DNA from: Oscillospiraceae bacterium
GTDB lineage: Bacteria; Bacillota; Clostridia; Oscillospirales; Ruminococcaceae
Assembly (NCBI GenBank): GCA_900770195.1
Contig: CAAGJI010000092.1
Span: 62,001-126,000, forward strand
Length of the DNA: 64,000 nt
Direction of reading: 5' to 3'
Part shown: positions 35,107-45,011 of the stretch, piece after piece
How positions within the stretch are numbered: position 1 is the stretch's first letter
Layout of the letters: every line of letters begins with the position of its first letter
Program-made: the position numbers and the translations under genes
The notes under the pieces: model-generated
The model's input: only the letters and a program-made list of their open reading frames with translations
What the model was told of the DNA's origin: nothing
Databases searched by the model: none

Positions 35107-36536
35107 TTTATAAGTTCCAGTATGTATTTCTTAGCAAGTGCAGGATTTGCCTTTCCTTTTGATGCTTTCATACACTGTCCTACAAGATAACCAATTGCAT
35201 TAGTCTTACCATTTTTATAGTCAGTTACCGATTTTTCATTTTCATCAATAACTTTCTGTGCAAGTGCCTTTATTTCATCTTCATTAGAATTCTGTAAAAG
35301 ATTACGTTCTTTAATCATCGTGTCAACATCTTTTCCATCAGTCATCACATCAGGTAAAAGCGATTTAGCCGCTGTGGAAGAAATTTTTGAATCATCAACA
35401 AGCTTTATAAGCTTTACAAGAACTTCCGGTGTAAGTTTTGTTTCATTTATTTCACACTTATTTTCATTAAGGTATTTTGAAATATCAGAAAGTATCCAGT
35501 TTGATATACTTCTTGGTTTACATTCATTTAATGCAACTGATTTTTCAAAAAAATCTGATTTTTCTTTTGAGTCTGCAATCAAAGTAGCTTCAACAAGTGA
35601 TAAATTATAATCATTTGTATATCTGATTATCTTTTTATTAGGAAGTTCAGGAATAGTTGAAGCAAGAGTTTCTATTTCCTTTTCATCAACATAAATATTT
35701 TTAAGGTCAGGTTCCGGGAAATATCTGTAATCTTCAGCATCTTCCTTAGATCTCATCAGAACACTAACACCCTTAATATCATCCCATCTCCTTGTTTCCT
35801 GGAGTACTTCTCCACCATTTTCAAGAATTTCTATCTGTCTTTTTCTTTCGTATTCAATACCTCTTACAGCAGCACTGAAACTATTTACGTTTTTCATTTC
35901 ACATCTTGTGCCAAATTTATCTGAACCCTTTGGCATAACTGAAACGTTAACATCACATCTGATAGAACCTTCCTGCATTTTACAGTCTGAAACATTTATA
36001 TACTGAAGAATAGATTTTATAGTTTCAAGGTACATTTTAGCTTCCTGACTGCTTCTGAGGTCAGGTTCTGATACAATTTCAATAAGCGGAACGCCACATC
36101 TGTTAAGATCTACAAGCGAACCTGAAAAAGATTCACCATGGAGAAGCTTTCCTGCATCTTCTTCTATATGTATTCTGAGTATTCTGACTTTTTTTATCTT
36201 ATCATCAACCATAAACTCAAGGTATCCATGTTCACATAACGGAATATCTGCCTGTGAAATCTGATAAGCTTTAGGAAGGTCAGGATAAAAATAATTTTTT
36301 CTGTCCTGTCTACAAAGCGAATTTATTTTACAATTTGTAGCCTTACCCATAAGAATTGCTTTTTTTACAACTTCTTTATTCAGCGTTGGCAAAGTTCCAG
36401 GAAAGCCCATACAAACAGGACAAACTTGCGTATTTACTTCAAGACCAAATGCATTTCTACAGCTGCAATAAATTTTAGAATTTGTGTTAAGTTCAGCATG
36501 AACTTCCAAACCTATGACTGTTTCATATTCTCTCAT
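35103..36536 (-). CDS. gatB: Asp-tRNA(Asn)/Glu-tRNA(Gln) amidotransferase subunit B
   Basis: A 477-residue tRNA-binding and kinase subunit of GatCAB. MREYETVIGLEVHAELNT at the start, CPVCMGFPGTLPTLN, RQDRKNYFYPDLPKAYQISQ and RCDVNVSVMP are typical; the C-terminal YqeY-like part ends GQCMKASKGKANP. GGAGG lies before the ATG at 36536, so an 8-residue longer TTG start is rejected. Its presence implies indirect Gln-tRNA or Asn-tRNA formation. Confidence 0.97.
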   Translation of the reverse strand: MREYETVIGLEVHAELNTNSKIYCSCRNAFGLEVNTQVCPVCMGFPGTLPTLNKEVVKKAILMGKATNCKINSLCRQDRKNYFYPDLPKAYQISQADIPLCEHGYLEFMVDDKIKKVRILRIHIEEDAGKLLHGESFSGSLVDLNRCGVPLIEIVSEPDLRSSQEAKMYLETIKSILQYINVSDCKMQEGSIRCDVNVSVMPKGSDKFGTRCEMKNVNSFSAAVRGIEYERKRQIEILENGGEVLQETRRWDDIKGVSVLMRSKEDAEDYRYFPEPDLKNIYVDEKEIETLASTIPELPNKKIIRYTNDYNLSLVEATLIADSKEKSDFFEKSVALNECKPRSISNWILSDISKYLNENKCEINETKLTPEVLVKLIKLVDDSKISSTAAKSLLPDVMTDGKDVDTMIKERNLLQNSNEDEIKALAQKVIDENEKSVTDYKNGKTNAIGYLVGQCMKASKGKANPALAKKYILELIK

Positions 36537-36553
36537 TTTAAAAATTCCTCCAT

Positions 36554-37999
36554 TCAGCAAAGATTTCCAATGATTTTTTCGAGCGAATAAGCAGCATTAA
36601 GAATAGTCTGCTCATCAAAATGCTTACCAATAAACTGAATGGATATAGGCAATTTATCTGATGAATATGCACAAGGCATACTTACAGCAGGTAAACCGGC
36701 AATATTTACAGGCACAGTACAAACATCATTATAATACATTTTTATTGGATCGTTTATATTTGCACCGATTTTAAAAGCTGTCGTAGGAGTTGTTGGTGTA
36801 GCAATTATATCACATTTTTTAAACGCATCATTAAATTCTGAAATAATAAGCTGCTGTGTTTTCTTAGCTTTTTTATAATATGCATCATAAAAACCTGAAC
36901 TTAAAACAAATGTTCCAAGCATGATTCTACGCTTAACTTCATCACCAAAACCCTGACTTCTTGTCTTTACATACATATCGTTAAGGTCTTTATATTCTGG
37001 TGCTCTGAAACCGTATCTTACACCATCGAATCTTGAAAGATTTGATGATGCTTCTGCTGATGCAAGAATATAATATGTATTTATAGCATATTTTGTACTT
37101 GGAAGTGAAATATCTACTATCTCTGCACCATTCTTTTCAAGAACTTTTATAGTATTCATCACATTTGTTTTTATCTCATCATCTATTCCTTCACCAAAAT
37201 ATTCAGCAGGAATACCTACTTTCAATCCCTTAATATTTTCTGAAAGATTTTTATAAAGATTTCCATATGGCATATCACAAGAAGTTGCATCCATAGTATC
37301 ATATGATGAAATTACATCCTGTAATATAGCTGTATCTTCAACACTTCTTGCAATAGGTCCTATCTGGTCAAGTGAAGATGCAAATGCAACAAGACCATAT
37401 CTTGAAACACTTCCGTACGTAGGCTTTAATCCTACAACTCCGCAAAATGCAGCTGGCTGTCTGATCGAACCACCTGTATCAGAACCAATGGCAACAACTG
37501 CTTCTTTTGATGCAACAGAAGCTGCTGCACCACCTGATGAACCACCAGGTACACAATCTGTATTTCTTGGATTCTTTGTTATCTGAAAATATGAAGTTTC
37601 TGTTGATGAACCCATTGCAAATTCGTCCATATTTGTTTTTCCAATAACAGGAACAACGTTTTTTTCTATATTTTTTACAACAGTAGCATCAAATGGAGGA
37701 ACGTAATTTTCAAGCATTTTTGATGAACAGGTTGTCCTAAGACCTTTAGTAGAAATATTATCCTTAACACTCATAGGTATACCTGCCATAACAGGCATAT
37801 CTTCACCATTGCCAAAACCTTCATCTGCTTTTTTAGCTGTTTCTATAGCTTTTTCTTTGTTTAAAGTAACATATGCTTTGATATTATCTTCATTTTCTGA
37901 AATTTTGTCAAAAACATCCTGACATATTTCTACTGAAGAACATTCTTTATTTCTCAGCATTTTGCTAAGTTCAGAAGCTGTTTTATCTGAAAGTCTCAT
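36554..37999 (-). CDS. gatA: Asp-tRNA(Asn)/Glu-tRNA(Gln) amidotransferase subunit A
   Basis: A 481-residue amidase-signature subunit that releases ammonia from glutamine. The Ser-cisSer-Lys triad is visible: Lys in MSVKDNIST (about 79), the cis-Ser region PGGSSGGAAASVA (about 153) and nucleophile Ser in GSDTGGSIRQPA (about 177). AAGGAG precedes the ATG. It is 13 bases after gatC and 17 before gatB. Confidence 0.97.
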   Translation of the reverse strand: MRLSDKTASELSKMLRNKECSSVEICQDVFDKISENEDNIKAYVTLNKEKAIETAKKADEGFGNGEDMPVMAGIPMSVKDNISTKGLRTTCSSKMLENYVPPFDATVVKNIEKNVVPVIGKTNMDEFAMGSSTETSYFQITKNPRNTDCVPGGSSGGAAASVASKEAVVAIGSDTGGSIRQPAAFCGVVGLKPTYGSVSRYGLVAFASSLDQIGPIARSVEDTAILQDVISSYDTMDATSCDMPYGNLYKNLSENIKGLKVGIPAEYFGEGIDDEIKTNVMNTIKVLEKNGAEIVDISLPSTKYAINTYYILASAEASSNLSRFDGVRYGFRAPEYKDLNDMYVKTRSQGFGDEVKRRIMLGTFVLSSGFYDAYYKKAKKTQQLIISEFNDAFKKCDIIATPTTPTTAFKIGANINDPIKMYYNDVCTVPVNIAGLPAVSMPCAYSSDKLPISIQFIGKHFDEQTILNAAYSLEKIIGNLC

Positions 38000-38012
38000 T
38001 TTTATCTCCTTA

Positions 38013-38285
38013 TTATTCTACAGTTTTTGGAACTACAATACAACCTGACTCTACAAATGGAGCATTTGCAAGTAACTCTTCCCTTTTAAATTTATCTGTT
38101 ACTGCAATATCTTCTCTAAGTTTCATTGTATAGTTTTTGTCAAGAGTTTCTTCTACTGAATCAAATTCAGGAAGATTCTCAACCATTTTCACTATTTCCT
38201 GCATATCATTAGAAAATTTTTCAATTTTATCTTCTTCTATTTCAAGTCGAGAGAGTTTTGAAATATGCTTTATATCAATATTCAT
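38013..38285 (-). CDS. gatC: Asp-tRNA(Asn)/Glu-tRNA(Gln) amidotransferase subunit C
   Basis: A 90-residue linker subunit that stabilises GatA and GatB. The family pattern is clear: IKHISKLSRLEIEEDKIEKF, MVENLPEFDSVEET and C-terminal LLANAPFVESGCIVVPKTVE. GGAGG lies 8 bases upstream of the ATG. It lies directly after ligA (1 base). Confidence 0.95.
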   Translation of the reverse strand: MNIDIKHISKLSRLEIEEDKIEKFSNDMQEIVKMVENLPEFDSVEETLDKNYTMKLREDIAVTDKFKREELLANAPFVESGCIVVPKTVE

Positions 38286-38286
38286 T

Positions 38287-40263
38287 TCATACCTCCAGAA
38301 AATCTTTTATATTTTCTTCATTTATAATTTTTATGCCTAAGCTTTCCGCTTTTGCAAGCTTACTTCCGGCTTTTTCACCTGCAAAAAGATAGTCCGTTTT
38401 CTTCGATACAGATGAAGAAACTTTGCCTCCGGCAGATGTTATCATCTCAGCTATTTTTTCTCTTGAACCGATTGAAAAAGTTCCTGTTATAACAACTGTT
38501 TTACCACTAAGTTTTCCATCTTCTAAAACATTATTTTCAACAAATACAGTATTAACACCTGCATTTTTAAGTCTTTCTATATTATCAAGAAAATGATTAT
38601 CTTTTTTAGTATTACAGATATTTTCAGCAATTACAGAACCGATTCCATCAATAGAAACTATTGACTCTTCATCAGCCTGAATAAAATTATCAAGCGTTTT
38701 AAATTTTTTAGCAAGCAAACCAGCTGTTTGAAGACCAACATTTCTTATTCCAAGTGCAAAAATCAAATTGTTTAAATTTCTGTTTTTGGATTTTTCTATT
38801 GATTTAATAAGATTGTCTGCTGATTTTTCTTTAAAATTCTCGAGTTCAAGAATCCGCTCCATAGACAAACTATAAATATCTGCTGATGTCTTTATAAGAT
38901 TACTATCAAGCAATTTTTTAACTATCTGATTACCAAGACCTGTAATATCCATTGCATTTTTTGAAACAAAATGTATTATACTTTGTTCAATCTGAGATGG
39001 ACAGAATGTATTTGTACAATAAGCAGCTTTTCCGTTCTCTTCAAAAGAAACTTTTGAATTACATATAGGACATCTGTCAGGTATTTTAAAAATGCCATTT
39101 TCTTCGATGTGTTTAACCGTTCGTACAATTTCAGGAATTATCTCCCCTGCTTTTCGCACAACAACAGTATCACCTATATTTACGTTTTTTTCATTTATAT
39201 AACTCTGATTATTCAAAGTAGCACGTGAAACCGACGTTCCCGACACCTGTACAGTATCAAAAACAGCAGTAGGTGTTATTATTCCTGTTCTTCCAACAGT
39301 AAGTTTTATATCTCTGATAACTGTTTCTTTTTCTTCAGGCGGATACTTGTAAGCAATTGCCCATTTAGGAACTTTTGCTGTTGTTCCAAGCATTTCTCTC
39401 TGTTTTAAAGAATCAACTTTTATCACTACACCATCAATATCAAAATCATAAACATTTGTTCTGTCATCAGCTATTTTTTCGATAACTGAAATTACTTCTT
39501 TGATATTTCTGCACAAATAGCTTGGAATAACATTAAAACCTAACTTTTTCAAATAATCAAGCTGTGAAGAATGTTGTTTCAGCTTATCATCTGTCGTTTT
39601 CTGTACATTAAATATAAAAACTCCAAGTTTTCGTTTCAAGGTTACTTCGGGATTTTTTTGTCTTAAAGAACCGGCAGCAGCGTTTCGTGTATTTTTAAAA
39701 GCACCTGATGTTTCTTTCTGCAACGCTTCAAAACTATCTTTTGGCATATAAACTTCACCACGAAGTTCAAAACTTTCAGGTGCATTAGCAACCTGCATTG
39801 GAATACTTTTTATTGTCTTGAGATTTTCAGTAATATCTTCACCGATATGTCCGTTTCCTCTTGTTGATCCACGAACAAATTTTCCTTCTGAATATTCAAT
39901 AGAAACTGATAAACCATCTATTTTAGGTTCAACGGAAAAAATTGTTTTGGGATATTCTTTCAGAATTTTTTCGCAAAATTCATTAAGTTCACCATAAGAA
40001 AATACATCACCAAGACTAAGCATAGGAACTGTATGTTCAACAGATTCAAATGAACTTGATGCCGCACCACCTACATTTGTTGTTGGTGAATCATCTCTTT
40101 TAAACTCCGGAAATTCTTCCTCAAGTTTTTCAAGTTCTCTTAACTTCATATCATATTCATAATCAGATATTTTAGGAGAATCAAGATCATAATATAAATG
40201 ATTATAATTAAGCAATTCTGAAGTTAAATCATCTATTTTTTTCGACGCTGTTTTATTATCCAT
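38287..40263 (-). CDS. ligA: NAD-dependent DNA ligase
   Basis: A 658-residue ligase. The nucleotidyl Lys is in EPKIDGLSVSIEY near residue 113. An OB-fold follows (VGRTGIITPTAVF), then a Cys4 zinc finger (CPICNSKV ... CTNTFCPSQ, about 394-421), helix-hairpin-helix repeats (FALGIRNVGLQTAGLLA, SIDGIGSVIAENI) and a C-terminal BRCT domain (GKTVVITGTFSIGSREK, from about 581). The length is normal. It sits between hisE and gatC in one direction. Confidence 0.97.
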   Translation of the reverse strand: MDNKTASKKIDDLTSELLNYNHLYYDLDSPKISDYEYDMKLRELEKLEEEFPEFKRDDSPTTNVGGAASSSFESVEHTVPMLSLGDVFSYGELNEFCEKILKEYPKTIFSVEPKIDGLSVSIEYSEGKFVRGSTRGNGHIGEDITENLKTIKSIPMQVANAPESFELRGEVYMPKDSFEALQKETSGAFKNTRNAAAGSLRQKNPEVTLKRKLGVFIFNVQKTTDDKLKQHSSQLDYLKKLGFNVIPSYLCRNIKEVISVIEKIADDRTNVYDFDIDGVVIKVDSLKQREMLGTTAKVPKWAIAYKYPPEEKETVIRDIKLTVGRTGIITPTAVFDTVQVSGTSVSRATLNNQSYINEKNVNIGDTVVVRKAGEIIPEIVRTVKHIEENGIFKIPDRCPICNSKVSFEENGKAAYCTNTFCPSQIEQSIIHFVSKNAMDITGLGNQIVKKLLDSNLIKTSADIYSLSMERILELENFKEKSADNLIKSIEKSKNRNLNNLIFALGIRNVGLQTAGLLAKKFKTLDNFIQADEESIVSIDGIGSVIAENICNTKKDNHFLDNIERLKNAGVNTVFVENNVLEDGKLSGKTVVITGTFSIGSREKIAEMITSAGGKVSSSVSKKTDYLFAGEKAGSKLAKAESLGIKIINEENIKDFLEV

Positions 40264-40284
40264 ATTACATTCCTGCCTATATTA

Positions 40285-40614
40285 TCAGGTATTTCTGTCA
40301 ACAACCTTCATCTTTTTAAGATTACCTATTTTTTTAGCTCTTTCAGAACATTCTTCTTCAATCTTTTCAAGAGGCAATCCCTGCTGCACACAAAGAACCA
40401 TAACATGATATAATAAATCAGAAATTTCACATTTTAATTCTTCATTATCCATATTCTTTGCTGCTATTATTGTTTCTGAACACTCTTCACCGCATTTTTT
40501 TAATATCTTATCAAGACCCTGATTAAAAAGATAGCATGTATATGACCCTTCCATAGGATTATTTTTTCTATCTTCTATAACATCATATAATTCTCTTAAA
40601 ACATTAGAATCCAT
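40285..40614 (-). CDS. hisE: Phosphoribosyl-ATP pyrophosphohydrolase
   Basis: A 109-residue MazG-like all-alpha hydrolase for step 2 of histidine synthesis. NPMEGSYTCYLFNQGLDKIL, KKCGEECSETIIAAKN and DLLYHVMVLCVQQGL carry the metal-binding Glu/Asp residues. It is separate from hisI, not fused as in enterobacteria. Last his gene of the operon. Confidence 0.96.
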   Translation of the reverse strand: MDSNVLRELYDVIEDRKNNPMEGSYTCYLFNQGLDKILKKCGEECSETIIAAKNMDNEELKCEISDLLYHVMVLCVQQGLPLEKIEEECSERAKKIGNLKKMKVVDRNT

Positions 40615-40620
40615 AATATT

Positions 40621-41028
40621 TTATTTACTCCTTTTATTTTTTGATTTTTTTAAATCTGACTTTTTATTTTTAACATATGTTTTTAAATCATTGGCATCAT
40701 ATATTTTGTTGAAAAAACAAGTATATGAACCTGTATGACAAGCTCCGCCTGTCTGATTAACATATATCAAAAGTGTATCATTATCGCAATCGGAGGTTAT
40801 ACTCACCACTTTTTGCAAATTTCCTGAAGTAGCACCTTTGTTCCAATACTCCTGTCTTGAACGACTCCAAAACCATGTATATCCAGTTTCAAGAGTCTTT
40901 TCAAGACTTACTTTATTCATATATGCAAGCATAAGAACAGCTTTGGTTCTGCTGTCAACTATTATAGCAGGTATCAATTCGGATTTTTTAAAACATTCAT
41001 TAATATCAAAATTCACGTTGTTTTCCAT
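40621..41028 (-). CDS. hisI: Phosphoribosyl-AMP cyclohydrolase
   Basis: A 135-residue enzyme for step 3. Typical motifs: AVLMLAYMNKVSLEKTLETG, YTWFWSRSRQEYWNKGATSG, ITSDCDNDTLLIYV and GGACHTGSYTCF with the Zn/Mg-binding Cys and Asp residues. The C-terminus is a basic Lys/Ser-rich tail (KNKKSDLKKSKNKRSK), longer than usual for the family. Confidence 0.96.
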   Translation of the reverse strand: MENNVNFDINECFKKSELIPAIIVDSRTKAVLMLAYMNKVSLEKTLETGYTWFWSRSRQEYWNKGATSGNLQKVVSITSDCDNDTLLIYVNQTGGACHTGSYTCFFNKIYDANDLKTYVKNKKSDLKKSKNKRSK

Positions 41029-41030
41029 AT

Positions 41031-41789
41031 TTATTTCCTTACAAGTATATCTTTTTCAGACAATGATTTTTTTATGTCATCTATTGTTAAAACACCAAAA
41101 TGGAAAAGTGAAGCTGCAAGTGCTGCTGTAGCAGATGTTTTTTCAAAAACTTCTGAAAAATCATCAATTTTTCCTGCACCACCGCTTGCAATAACCGGAA
41201 TATTAACAGCATTGCATACAGCATCTGTCATTTCTATGTCAAATCCATTTCTTGTTCCATCAGCATCCATTGAATTAAGACATATCTCTCCTGCACCAAG
41301 TGACTCTGCTTTTTTAACCCAGTCAATCAGTTCCATTCCTGTGTCAACTCTTCCGCCATTCATAAAAACTTTAAATATTCCGTTTTCATCTCTTTTTGCA
41401 TCAACACCTAAAACAATACATTGTCTGCCAAAAATTTCAGATGATTCTTTAATTAAATCAGGATTTTTAATAGCCGGCGAATTAAGTGAGACTTTATCAG
41501 CACCTGCTCTAAGGGAATCCCTTATTTTTTCGACTGATGATATTCCTCCACCAACAGTCAGCGGGATAAATATCTTTTTAGAAACTTCTTTTACAAGTTC
41601 TAAAAAAAGACTTCTTCCTTCATATGAGGCGGTTATATCATAAAACACGAGTTCATCTGCACCCTGTTTATTATATTCTTCAGCAAGTGATACAGGATCG
41701 CCAACATCCTTTACTCCAAGGAAATTAACACCTTTAACAACTTTTCCATCTCTAATATCAAGACATGGTATAATTCTTTTAGCAAGCAT
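41031..41789 (-). CDS. hisF: Imidazole glycerol phosphate synthase, cyclase subunit
   Basis: A 252-residue (beta/alpha)8 barrel. MLAKRIIPCLDIRDGKVVKG with catalytic Asp, VSLNSPAIKNPDLI, GVDAKRDENG and VIASGGAGKIDDF are the family signature. AGAGGTG precedes the ATG at 41789; a GTG three codons upstream overlaps the ribosome-binding site. It pairs with HisH. Confidence 0.97.
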   Translation of the reverse strand: MLAKRIIPCLDIRDGKVVKGVNFLGVKDVGDPVSLAEEYNKQGADELVFYDITASYEGRSLFLELVKEVSKKIFIPLTVGGGISSVEKIRDSLRAGADKVSLNSPAIKNPDLIKESSEIFGRQCIVLGVDAKRDENGIFKVFMNGGRVDTGMELIDWVKKAESLGAGEICLNSMDADGTRNGFDIEMTDAVCNAVNIPVIASGGAGKIDDFSEVFEKTSATAALAASLFHFGVLTIDDIKKSLSEKDILVRK

Positions 41790-41790
41790 A

Positions 41791-42510
41791 TCAAACACCT
41801 CTGCAATAATCTATAGCTTCTTTTAAATTCAATGTGCCTTCGTATAGTGATTTACCACATATCGTGCCATAGAGTTTCATATCACTGCACTTAACTATGT
41901 CATCCATATTATGAACACCACCACTTGCAGTTATATTACAATTTACAGATTTATTAAGTAAATCAAGATTTTCAGCACTTACGCCTTCCAAAGTTCCATC
42001 TTTTGATATATCAGTATAAATTATATCCGATACACCAACTGACGCCATTTCACTTGCAAGGTCTATAAAATTAACTTCTGAACATTGAAGCCAACCTTCA
42101 ACAGCCACAAGATCATTTTTTGCATCAATTCCAACAGCTATTTTCTTGCCAAATTTATCAACACATTGCTTTACAAATTCAGGCTTTTTCAATGCTATAG
42201 AACCAAGAATTACTCTTGATATACCATTGTTTATATAATACTCAACGCTTTCAAGATTTCTGATTCCACCGCCAACTTCAACTTTTAAAGATGTATTTTT
42301 TGCAACATCAATAAAAATATCTGTATTTACAGGTTTACCTGATTTCGCACCATCAAGATCAACCATATGTATCCACTCAGCACCGGCTTTTTCAAATTTT
42401 TTTGCAGTGTCTATATAACTCTCTGCAACAATGTGCGAAGTATTAAAATCACCTTTTAAAAGTCTTACGCAATTTCCGTTATGAATATCTATCGCAGGTA
42501 AAATAATCAT
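41791..42510 (-). CDS. hisA: ProFAR isomerase HisA
   Basis: A 239-residue barrel enzyme homologous to HisF. MIILPAIDIHNGNCVRLLKG with the catalytic Asp, HMVDLDGAKSGKPVN, VEVGGGIRNLE and YTDISKDGTLEGVS are typical. It overlaps hisH by 4 bases. Confidence 0.96.
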   Translation of the reverse strand: MIILPAIDIHNGNCVRLLKGDFNTSHIVAESYIDTAKKFEKAGAEWIHMVDLDGAKSGKPVNTDIFIDVAKNTSLKVEVGGGIRNLESVEYYINNGISRVILGSIALKKPEFVKQCVDKFGKKIAVGIDAKNDLVAVEGWLQCSEVNFIDLASEMASVGVSDIIYTDISKDGTLEGVSAENLDLLNKSVNCNITASGGVHNMDDIVKCSDMKLYGTICGKSLYEGTLNLKEAIDYCRGV

Positions 42511-43112
42511 TTCATTTCTCCAAAATTCTTCAACATTTTCAATCCTACTTCACCGCTTTTTTCAGGGTGAAATTGGGTACCGAATACATATTTTCCATCT
42601 GATACAATAGCAGGAATTTTAGCATCTCCATACTCACAATATGCAATAAGATCTTCATCGTTTTTACAAAAAGCCTGATATGAATGAACAAAATAAACAA
42701 ACGGATCTTTTATGCCATCAAGCAATTTGTTTTCATGATTCAGCACAAGCTGATTCCATCCCATATGTGGAATTATGACTTTTTTATCACTTATCAAATC
42801 AACAGTACCACTTATCATTCCAAGTCCGTCACATTCCTGAAATTCATAACTTTTATCAAAAATCATCTGCATTCCAAGACATATTCCTAAAAATGGTTTG
42901 ATTTTGGCTTCTTGTTTTATAATCTGAGTTAATTCTGTCTGATTCAGTTTTTCCATAGCAGATGGAAAAGCTCCAACACCTGGCAAAATCACTCTGTCAG
43001 CATTCTTTATTTCATCTTCTTTATTTGTAAGAATACTTTCTATTCCAAGATAATCAAGGGCATTTTTCAAACTTTTTATATTACCTGCACCATAATCTAT
43101 AATAGCTATCAT
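42507..43112 (-). CDS. hisH: Imidazole glycerol phosphate synthase, glutaminase subunit
   Basis: A 201-residue class I glutamine amidotransferase. The triad is visible: Cys in FLGICLGMQMIFD (about residue 79) and His/Glu in GTQFHPEKSG. The N-terminal IAIIDYGAGNIKSLKNAL is typical. It supplies ammonia to HisF. Confidence 0.97.
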   Translation of the reverse strand: MIAIIDYGAGNIKSLKNALDYLGIESILTNKEDEIKNADRVILPGVGAFPSAMEKLNQTELTQIIKQEAKIKPFLGICLGMQMIFDKSYEFQECDGLGMISGTVDLISDKKVIIPHMGWNQLVLNHENKLLDGIKDPFVYFVHSYQAFCKNDEDLIAYCEYGDAKIPAIVSDGKYVFGTQFHPEKSGEVGLKMLKNFGEMK

Positions 43113-43113
43113 T

Positions 43114-43695
43114 TTATAAAACCCCCTTTGTTGAAATAGGTTTATTATTTTCGTTTAATTTAACAGCTTTTCCAAGAGCATGTGCCAACGCTTTAAACAT
43201 TGCCTCACACTTATGATGATCATTATTTCCGTATAAAGTTGAAATATGTAATGTGATACCTGAATTCATTGCAAATGCATAAAAAAATTCTTCTGTAAGG
43301 CAGGTGTCAAATTCGCCAATTCTTTCATTTTTATATTCATTATGATAAACAAGATAAGGTCTGTTACTTATATCAAGTGAACAAAATGCAAGAGATTCAT
43401 CCATAGGTATATGACATTCACCATATCTTGCAATTGATGGGTTTTCCCCAAGTGCCTTTCTTAACGCTTTTCCAATTACTATACCAATATCTTCAACACT
43501 ATGATGACCATCAACTTCAAGATCACCTTTACATTCTACTTTCAATCCAATATTTCCGTGAACGGACAACGCTGTAAGCATATGGTCCAAAAAACCTATT
43601 CCGCTTGATATTTCAGTAATATCGCAGCAATCCAGATTGATATAAACAGATATATCAGTTTCTTTTGTCTTACGTGTAATTTCTGCTGTTCTCAT
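43114..43695 (-). CDS. hisB: Imidazoleglycerol-phosphate dehydratase
   Basis: A 193-residue monofunctional HisB. MRTAEITRKTKETDISV at the start, SGIGFLDHMLTALSVHG, VDGHHSVEDIGIVIGKAL and GNNDHHKCEAMFKALAHAL carry the manganese-binding His clusters. AGGAAG lies before the ATG at 43695; the frame opens 9 codons earlier without a suitable site and inside hisD. Lacks a phosphatase domain, so histidinol phosphatase must be elsewhere. Confidence 0.96.
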   Translation of the reverse strand: MRTAEITRKTKETDISVYINLDCCDITEISSGIGFLDHMLTALSVHGNIGLKVECKGDLEVDGHHSVEDIGIVIGKALRKALGENPSIARYGECHIPMDESLAFCSLDISNRPYLVYHNEYKNERIGEFDTCLTEEFFYAFAMNSGITLHISTLYGNNDHHKCEAMFKALAHALGKAVKLNENNKPISTKGVL

Positions 43696-43714
43696 ATATT
43701 CACTTCCTAAAAAC

Positions 43715-45007
43715 TTATTCAAATCTCACAGTAATTGCATTTGCATGTGCTGTAAGACCTTCCCTTTTAGCAATAAATTCAATATCTTCTTTAGCTTCTG
43801 AAAGTGCTTCTTTGGTATAATAAATGAAACTTGATCTCTTAGTAAAGCTGTATACACCAAGAGGAGAGAAAAATCTTGCTGTTCCACTTGTAGGAAGAAC
43901 ATGATTCGGACCTGCAAAATAATCTCCAAGGGGTTCTGAAGCATAATTTCCAAGAAAAACAGAACCTGCATTATCAAGTGTTCCTATAAGTTCCAGCGGA
44001 TTTTTCATACAAACTTCAAGATGTTCCGGTGCAATTGTATTTGCAATATCACAAGCCTGTTCTCTTGAAGAACATATAATTGCTGCACCTTGATTTTTGA
44101 ATGATTCAAGAATAATATCTTTTCTCTCCATTTTTTCAGTCTGTCTTAAAACTTCTTTTTCAACTTCATCAGCTAATTTTTCTGAAGTTGTAACAAGTAT
44201 TGAAGAAGCAAGTTTATCATGTTCAGCCTGTGACATAAGGTCAGCTGCAACAAATTTAGGATTAGCTGTATCATCAGCAAGAACAAGTATTTCACTTGGT
44301 CCTGCAATCATATCTATATCAACAATACCATAAAGTAATTTTTTAGCTGTTGCAACAAATATATTTCCAGGTCCAACTATTTTATCCACTTTTGGTATTT
44401 CTTCTGTTCCGTAAGCAAGAGCTGCAATTGCCTGTGCTCCACCTGCCATAAATATTCTGTCCACACCGCATATAGCAGCTGCTATAAGAATATCTTTGTT
44501 TGGTTTTCCATCTTTCATAGGTGGTGTTACCATTATTATTTCTTTAACACCTGCAATTTTAGCAGGAACAGCATTCATAAGAACACTTGAAGGATACGCT
44601 GCTGTACCACCCGGAACATAAAGTCCTACTCTTTCAAGACCTCTTACCCTCTGACCAAGTATAACACCATTTGATTTTGTATCTATAAAACTCTGATTAA
44701 CTTGTCTTTTGTGAAAATCAACAATATTTTCATGGGCATTAAGAAGAGCATTAACAAAATCCTGATCTGCACTTGTCAAAGCATCATTTATAACATCTCT
44801 TGGAACTTCATAGTAATCAGGATTTTTACAGTCAAATTTCTTTGTGTAGCTTTTTACAGCATTGTCGCCATTTTCTTCTACATTTTCAAGAATACCCTCA
44901 ACTATCTTTGTTACATCAGAATTTGTTTTCGATATTCTCTTTTTTAAATTAGAGAAAAACTCTTTTTCTGATGTTCCGTCTGCAACAATTTTTTTAATAA
45001 GACTCAT
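43715..45007 (-). CDS. hisD: Histidinol dehydrogenase
   Basis: A 430-residue zinc enzyme for the last two steps. GLERVGLYVPGGTAAYPSSV, AGGAQAIAALAYGTEEIPK, IVGPGNIFVATAKK, AGPSEILVLADD, AEHDKLASSILVT and GPNHVLPTSGTARF are present. It lies between hisG (4-base gap) and hisB. Confidence 0.97.
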   Translation of the reverse strand: MSLIKKIVADGTSEKEFFSNLKKRISKTNSDVTKIVEGILENVEENGDNAVKSYTKKFDCKNPDYYEVPRDVINDALTSADQDFVNALLNAHENIVDFHKRQVNQSFIDTKSNGVILGQRVRGLERVGLYVPGGTAAYPSSVLMNAVPAKIAGVKEIIMVTPPMKDGKPNKDILIAAAICGVDRIFMAGGAQAIAALAYGTEEIPKVDKIVGPGNIFVATAKKLLYGIVDIDMIAGPSEILVLADDTANPKFVAADLMSQAEHDKLASSILVTTSEKLADEVEKEVLRQTEKMERKDIILESFKNQGAAIICSSREQACDIANTIAPEHLEVCMKNPLELIGTLDNAGSVFLGNYASEPLGDYFAGPNHVLPTSGTARFFSPLGVYSFTKRSSFIYYTKEALSEAKEDIEFIAKREGLTAHANAITVRFE

Positions 45008-45011
45008 TTTA